Source: Candidatus Tariuqbacter arcticus (lineage in GTDB: Bacteria > Electryoneota > Tariuqbacteria > Tariuqbacterales > Tariuqbacteraceae). Taken from it: DNA of 9,043 nucleotides. Below are positions 5,533-9,043 of the stretch, piece after piece (the first letter of the stretch is position 1; each line of letters opens with the position of its first letter). The position numbers were made by a program, and so were the translations under genes. The stretch covers positions 1 to 9,043 of the forward strand of contig JABMRZ010000493.1 of the NCBI GenBank assembly GCA_013202315.1, read 5' to 3'. The notes beneath the pieces were generated by a model, which did no database searches, had not been told where the DNA came from, and was given only the letters and a program-made list of their open reading frames with translations.

Positions 5533-5551
5533 ATTGAAGATAACCTTCAAT
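5533..5551. repeat. Inverted repeat at the mfd translation start
   Basis: ATTGAAG (5533-5539) and CTTCAAT (5545-5551) are perfect 7-bp arms with a 5-nt spacer. The downstream arm ends one base before the mfd ATG, where a ribosome-binding site would normally lie. It could be an operator or an mRNA hairpin that limits initiation, or chance. Confidence 0.55.
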
Positions 5552-5552
5552 T

Positions 5553-8500
5553 ATGAATACAAGAGAAGAAATAAGTCATATTGATACTACTGTGGAGACT
5601 GCCGATGTATTGTTGGAGGCGGTTAGGGATTCGGCGTCTTTTCGAGATTTGTTAGAGTTGGCGGCGAGGGGGAATTCGGTGACCGTGAGTGATTTACCGG
5701 GGTCGCTCTGTTCGGTGGTGATAGCGGCGATTTGCGGTCGATCGAATGTTATGGTGGTCGCCCCGAATTCCAGGCGAAGTGAAACTCTGTTGGATGACCT
5801 GTATTTACTTCTGGGTGAAAACGATGTCTGCTTTTTGCCGCCCGGGTCTAATTCACGATTAAGAAGGCTGTCTCCGGAGGCTGCGGAACACAACCGCGCC
5901 GAAGCCCTGCGCAAATTAGCCAAGCATCCGCCCAAATGTTTGGTGGTATTGCCGGACACATTGATTGAACGGTTCCCTTCATTAAAATCGCTGAAGGCGG
6001 GCGTTATCAATCTTGAAGTCGGTTCAGAATCAACGCCGCAGGGCTTGCTGTGTGTTTTGATGAACGCCGGATTCAGGCGTGAAGTTCAGGTGTGGGGCTG
6101 CGGTGAGGCTGCGCTGAGGGGGGGGATTTTGGACTTTTTCCCCTTTGGGTTTAAAAATCCATTGAGGGTGGAATTCTGGGGCGATGAGATTATCTCATTG
6201 AGGGAATTCGACCCTCGCACCCAGCGTTCAATCAAGAATATAGATTCGGTGGAGCTGTTTTTAACCAAGCCGCATCTTCCAACGGAGACGGTTTTCCAAC
6301 TGTCGGACGGCATTGTTTTTTGGGATGATATGGACCGAATTACGGATAGGTACCGCCGTTTGGCGGGTGATGATTCCAGTCCGCTCGATTTAGCGCCGGA
6401 AAGCCTTAATTCGTTGATTCATCTTCCTTTGGGCGGGGGGGAAGTCAGGTTTGGCGGCTCAGCCGCGGATATATTTTTGGGTTCGGAGGAGGATTTCCTG
6501 GTGAAAGCGGCTCGCCTGTTGAAAGACGGTTACCGGGTTATGCTTGGTTCGGAGACCGATTTTCGCCGGGAAAGATTAGTTGACACCGTTTTGGAGTCGG
6601 AAGACGAAACTTTGAATCGACTGAAGATTGGGGTGCTGCCGCTTCAGCAGGGTTTTGTCTATCCGGGGGGCAGATTAGCTTTTTACACAGAGCGGGAACT
6701 TTATGACCGGCCTCGTCCGCGCCGTTCGTTCGCCAGGTTCAGGACATATTCCCGCCCGATTGAGCTGGAAGAGTTAAGGGTGGGCGATTTTGTGGTTCAT
6801 GAAGATTATGGAGTCGGCGAATTTCAAGGGCTGAAGAGTATTAAAGTAGCCGGGCATAAACGGGAATGCCTGCAAATTATGTATCGGAAGGGTGTCAGGC
6901 TTTATGTGAGGTTGGAAGCATTCGCCAAGGTGCAGAAATACTCAGGACGGGAGGGTTTCGTTCCGGCGTTGAGCAAAATTGGCGGGAGCGATTGGAACCG
7001 GATACGCAGCCGGGCGAAAAATGCGATGATGGAAATGGCGAGGGAACTAATCAAACTGCAGGCGAAGCGGGAGGTGAAAGAGGGGTTCTCTTTTGAAAGG
7101 GACGATGTTTGGCAAAGGCAGATGGAAGACGCTTTCGTTCATCAGGATACTCCGGACCAGAGCCGAGCGGCGCTGGAAGTGAAGAAGGATATGGAGCAGG
7201 GGCGCCCGATGGATAGGCTGCTGCTGGCGGATGTGGGCTTCGGCAAGACTGAAGTTGCGGTGAGGGCGGCTTTCAAGGCGGTTCAATCTGACAGACAAGT
7301 TGCGCTTTTAGCGCCGACCACCATTTTGGTGCAGCAGCATCTTCAGACATTCAGGGAGAGGATGAAGGAATATCCGGTGGTGGTGGAATCGCTGTCGCGT
7401 TTCAGAACGCCTAAGGAACAGCGGGAAATCGTTAAGGGGCTTCAAGACGGGACAGTGGATATTGTTATCGGAACTCACCGGCTGTTGTCCGGGGATGTTT
7501 CGTTCAGGCGGTTGGGGTTAGTCATAATCGACGAGGAACACCGTTTTGGCGTGCGGCATAAGGAAAGGCTGAAGCATCTGCGAGAGGAGGTGGATGTACT
7601 GACTTTGACGGCGACGCCGATCCCGCGCACATTGCGTATGGCGCTGGCGGGGACCAGGGATATTTCCCGGATAGAAACTCCCCCGGATGACAGGCTTCCG
7701 ATTGTAACCGAAATCGTTCCTTTCGACAAGGGAGTGATTCGCGAAGCGATAATGTATGAGCTGAACCGGAGGGGACAGGTGTTTTTCGTCCACAATCGGA
7801 TTCGTTCCATTGAATCGATTCAGCGGATGTTGAGCCGGATAGTTCCGGAGGCTCGTTATGGAATAGCTCACGGTCAGATGAACTCTAAATACTTGGAAAA
7901 GGTGATGTTCGATTTTATGGAGCGGCGGTTCGATGTATTAGTCAGCACTATGATAGTCGAATCGGGGATTGATTTGCCTAATGTGAACACGATGGTAGTT
8001 AATCGTGCGGATTATTTCGGATTGGCTCAACTTTATCAACTCCGTGGGCGGATTGGCAGAAGCGACCGGCAGGCTTACGCTTATCTATTGATACCGCCGA
8101 AAGCTGTTCTTGCCGGTGAGGCTCGTTCCAGGTTGGAGACTATAGGGCAGTTCACGGAATTGGGTTCCGGGTTTCAGGTGGCGTTAAGGGATTTGGAGAT
8201 AAGGGGGGCAGGGAATTTATTGGGGGCTCAGCAATCGGGCTTCATAAATTCAGTGGGTTATGGTCTGTATTCTAAGATACTGGAGGAGGCGATGGTGGGA
8301 GCGCGAGCAGAGATGGGGGTTGGCGAACCTTCGCCTGAATGTAAATCTAAAAACGCAGTGGAAGAGGTTAAAATAGATTTCGCAGGAGACGCTCATATTC
8401 CTTCGGAATATATTTTGGATCAGAATTTACGGGTGAACTTTTACCGCAGATTGTCCGAAAGCGGAACTATAGACGATTTAGAGAAGTTAGAATTAGAAAT

Positions 8501-8804
8501 GATAGACCGTTTTGGCCGGATACCGTCTGAATTGAAAAATCTGTTCTATCTGCTGCGTTTGAAGTTGTATGCGGGGCGGGCGGGAGTTGCTGCGATTTCG
8601 GTGAAGCCGGAGTTCTTGAAGTTGGAATTTGGTGAACGGAAGGGGGGTTACAGGAAGCTGATCGAACGGGCGGTTTTGGTTTCGGGCGATAACGCTATCG
8701 AATTTGAGTCGAATCCGCATTTTACCATAATGTTGAAATTTGGATTGGGCGGCGAAGCCGGCGAGCATTTCAAAGCGGCGGAGGATTTTATTAAGGCTTT
8801 ATAG
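5553..8804 (+). CDS. mfd: Transcription-repair coupling factor Mfd
   Basis: 1083 aa, somewhat shorter than E. coli Mfd (1148). Mfd is an ATP-driven DNA translocase that dislodges RNA polymerase stalled at lesions and recruits UvrA for nucleotide excision repair. The N-terminal third is the UvrB-like, UvrA-binding module (ALRGGILDFFPFG and LRVEFWGDEI near 187-213). The RNA-polymerase-interacting CarD-like domain starts near 407 (LRVGDFVVHEDYGVGEF; LYVRLEAFAKVQKY). The helicase core has Walker A ADVGFGKT (559-566), DEEH (660-663), TATPIPRT (686-693), ESGIDLPN (803-810) and QLRGRIGRS (829-837). The C-terminal TRCF domain includes IPSEYILDQNLRVNFYRRL. Walker A opens with Ala where Mfd usually has Gly; SWI2/SNF2 enzymes also have Ala there, so activity is expected. 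The ATG is the first possible start after an in-frame stop (5541-5543). There is no clear Shine-Dalgarno sequence. Confidence 0.97.
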   Translation: MNTREEISHIDTTVETADVLLEAVRDSASFRDLLELAARGNSVTVSDLPGSLCSVVIAAICGRSNVMVVAPNSRRSETLLDDLYLLLGENDVCFLPPGSNSRLRRLSPEAAEHNRAEALRKLAKHPPKCLVVLPDTLIERFPSLKSLKAGVINLEVGSESTPQGLLCVLMNAGFRREVQVWGCGEAALRGGILDFFPFGFKNPLRVEFWGDEIISLREFDPRTQRSIKNIDSVELFLTKPHLPTETVFQLSDGIVFWDDMDRITDRYRRLAGDDSSPLDLAPESLNSLIHLPLGGGEVRFGGSAADIFLGSEEDFLVKAARLLKDGYRVMLGSETDFRRERLVDTVLESEDETLNRLKIGVLPLQQGFVYPGGRLAFYTERELYDRPRPRRSFARFRTYSRPIELEELRVGDFVVHEDYGVGEFQGLKSIKVAGHKRECLQIMYRKGVRLYVRLEAFAKVQKYSGREGFVPALSKIGGSDWNRIRSRAKNAMMEMARELIKLQAKREVKEGFSFERDDVWQRQMEDAFVHQDTPDQSRAALEVKKDMEQGRPMDRLLLADVGFGKTEVAVRAAFKAVQSDRQVALLAPTTILVQQHLQTFRERMKEYPVVVESLSRFRTPKEQREIVKGLQDGTVDIVIGTHRLLSGDVSFRRLGLVIIDEEHRFGVRHKERLKHLREEVDVLTLTATPIPRTLRMALAGTRDISRIETPPDDRLPIVTEIVPFDKGVIREAIMYELNRRGQVFFVHNRIRSIESIQRMLSRIVPEARYGIAHGQMNSKYLEKVMFDFMERRFDVLVSTMIVESGIDLPNVNTMVVNRADYFGLAQLYQLRGRIGRSDRQAYAYLLIPPKAVLAGEARSRLETIGQFTELGSGFQVALRDLEIRGAGNLLGAQQSGFINSVGYGLYSKILEEAMVGARAEMGVGEPSPECKSKNAVEEVKIDFAGDAHIPSEYILDQNLRVNFYRRLSESGTIDDLEKLELEMIDRFGRIPSELKNLFYLLRLKLYAGRAGVAAISVKPEFLKLEFGERKGGYRKLIERAVLVSGDNAIEFESNPHFTIMLKFGLGGEAGEHFKAAEDFIKAL

Positions 8805-8805
8805 A

Positions 8806-8847
8806 GATGCGGGTTGCGGGTTGCGATTTGCGAGATGCGAGCTGCGA
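8806..8847. repeat. Heptad array, GNTGCGR type, after mfd
   Basis: Six units in strict phase: GATGCGG, GTTGCGG, GTTGCGA, TTTGCGA, GATGCGA, GCTGCGA. It starts one base after the mfd stop codon. Unlike the other arrays it is G+C-rich, which argues against a simple A+T bias as the cause of the arrays. Confidence 0.85.
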
Positions 8848-8875
8848 GTTGTTTGGCGCCTGTCGGATTAATTGG

Positions 8876-8892
8876 CGGGTTTGGATAACCCG
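8876..8892. repeat. Short hairpin CGGGTT/AACCCG
   Basis: Perfect 6-bp arms (8876-8881 and 8887-8892) with a 5-nt loop. There is no U-tract. It is part of the structured, gene-free tail 8805-9043. Confidence 0.5.
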
Positions 8893-8901
8893 ACTTGTAA
8901 G

Positions 8902-8927
8902 GCTGTCGACTGCGGAGAGTCGACAGC
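8902..8927. repeat. Strong hairpin GCTGTCGACT/AGTCGACAGC
   Basis: Perfect 10-bp inverted arms (8902-8911 and 8918-8927) with the 6-nt loop GCGGAG. It is the most stable-looking stem in the window, 98 bases after the mfd stop codon. It is followed by ACGGTTTAAT rather than a U-run, so it fits a factor-dependent terminator, an mRNA-protecting stem or an interspersed palindrome better than a classic intrinsic terminator. Confidence 0.7.
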
Positions 8928-8934
8928 ACGGTTT

Positions 8935-9014
8935 AATATGGTATGGATTCCCGCTGAAAGTATGCGGGAATGACAGCCCCCTAAACCCTAAACCCTATTT
9001 TCAAGGTAAATGTA
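8935..9014 (+). repeat. Composite dispersed repeat, copy 2
   Basis: Same order and orientation as 81-174: an AT-rich lead-in, a hairpin with arms ATTCCCGC (8947-8954) and GCGGGAAT (8964-8971) around a 9-nt loop, GACAGCC, CCCTAAA heptads and the tail CTATTTTCAAGGTAAA (8995-9010). The outer parts match copy 1 with scattered substitutions. An ATG follows the tail as in copy 1, but the next codon is TAA, so no gene starts there. Confidence 0.8.
8972..8999. repeat. Heptad array, GACAGCC then CCCTAAA
   Basis: Four phased units: GACAGCC, two exact CCCTAAA and a terminal CCCTATT. It is two units shorter than the matching array at 118-159. The likeness to the plant telomere heptamer is coincidental in this bacterial setting. 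Confidence 0.8.
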
Positions 9015-9043
9015 ATATTATCAATTGTTGAATAGACCGAATA

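Noticed and set aside
8902..8935. Intrinsic terminator for mfd
   Set aside because: The 10-bp stem is strong, but it is followed by ACGGTTTAAT and not by a run of T, and it is about 100 bases past the stop codon. Kept as a hairpin of unknown role.
8979..8992. CCCTAAA repeats as telomeric sequence
   Set aside because: It matches the plant telomere heptamer, but there are only two exact units, the setting is clearly bacterial, and the sibling array at 132-152 has drifted to TCCTAAA.
8807..9031. A 74-codon open frame on the + strand after mfd
   Set aside because: It reads straight through the GNTGCGR heptads, two hairpins and the second composite repeat; its composition follows the repeats and it has no recognisable domain or ribosome-binding site.

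Overview
This window looks like a chromosomal housekeeping segment of a Gram-negative-type bacterium with moderate G+C (coding regions look close to 50%). It holds five complete genes, all on the + strand: mnmE (tRNA U34-modification GTPase), mnmG (its FAD-dependent partner), rsmG (16S rRNA m7G methyltransferase), murQ (N-acetylmuramic acid 6-phosphate etherase) and mfd (transcription-repair coupling factor). The sequence alone does not let me name the lineage. There are no tRNA or rRNA genes, CRISPR arrays or recognisable transposase genes.

Layout. Positions 1-169 are intergenic repeats leading into mnmE (170-1495). mnmG follows (1767-3608), then a gap rich in DnaA-box-like words that runs into rsmG (3758-4408), then murQ (4568-5482), mfd (5553-8804) and a 239-base repeat-filled tail. 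mnmE, mnmG and rsmG are the classic origin-proximal cluster of many bacteria, where parA-parB usually follows; here murQ and mfd follow instead. The products act separately: MnmE and MnmG form one tRNA-modifying complex, RsmG modifies 16S rRNA, MurQ recycles cell wall, and Mfd clears RNA polymerase stalled at DNA damage. The intergenic gaps are 70-271 bases, so a single tight operon is not evident.

The most interesting content is between the genes. (1) Each of the five genes has a degenerate 7-nt tandem array starting within about 20 bases of its stop codon, each with a different heptamer; further heptad arrays lie at 1-32, 118-159 and 8972-8999. (2) A composite dispersed repeat (ATTCCCGC hairpin, GACAGCY, CCCTAAA-type heptads, CTATTTTCAGGGTAAA-like tail) brackets the gene block at 81-174 and 8935-9014. 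Its two copies differ in length by exactly two heptads, and the first copy supplies the mnmE start codon. (3) Two identical 18-bp near-palindromes, ATGTTCCACATGGAACAT, resemble the ParB site parS: one abuts the mnmE stop codon, the other encodes the last residues of MnmG. (4) Just after the second lies a cluster of one-mismatch DnaA boxes, all in one orientation, next to a 50-bp stretch of 90% A+T. That is an oriC-like layout which overlaps the unusual N-terminal extension of rsmG.

Smaller oddities are an apparently shortened RsmG C-terminus ending in a heptad array, an Arg in place of Gly in the MurQ SGRTP motif, an Ala opening the Mfd Walker A motif, a hairpin sitting on the mfd start, and no convincing Shine-Dalgarno sequence before most genes.
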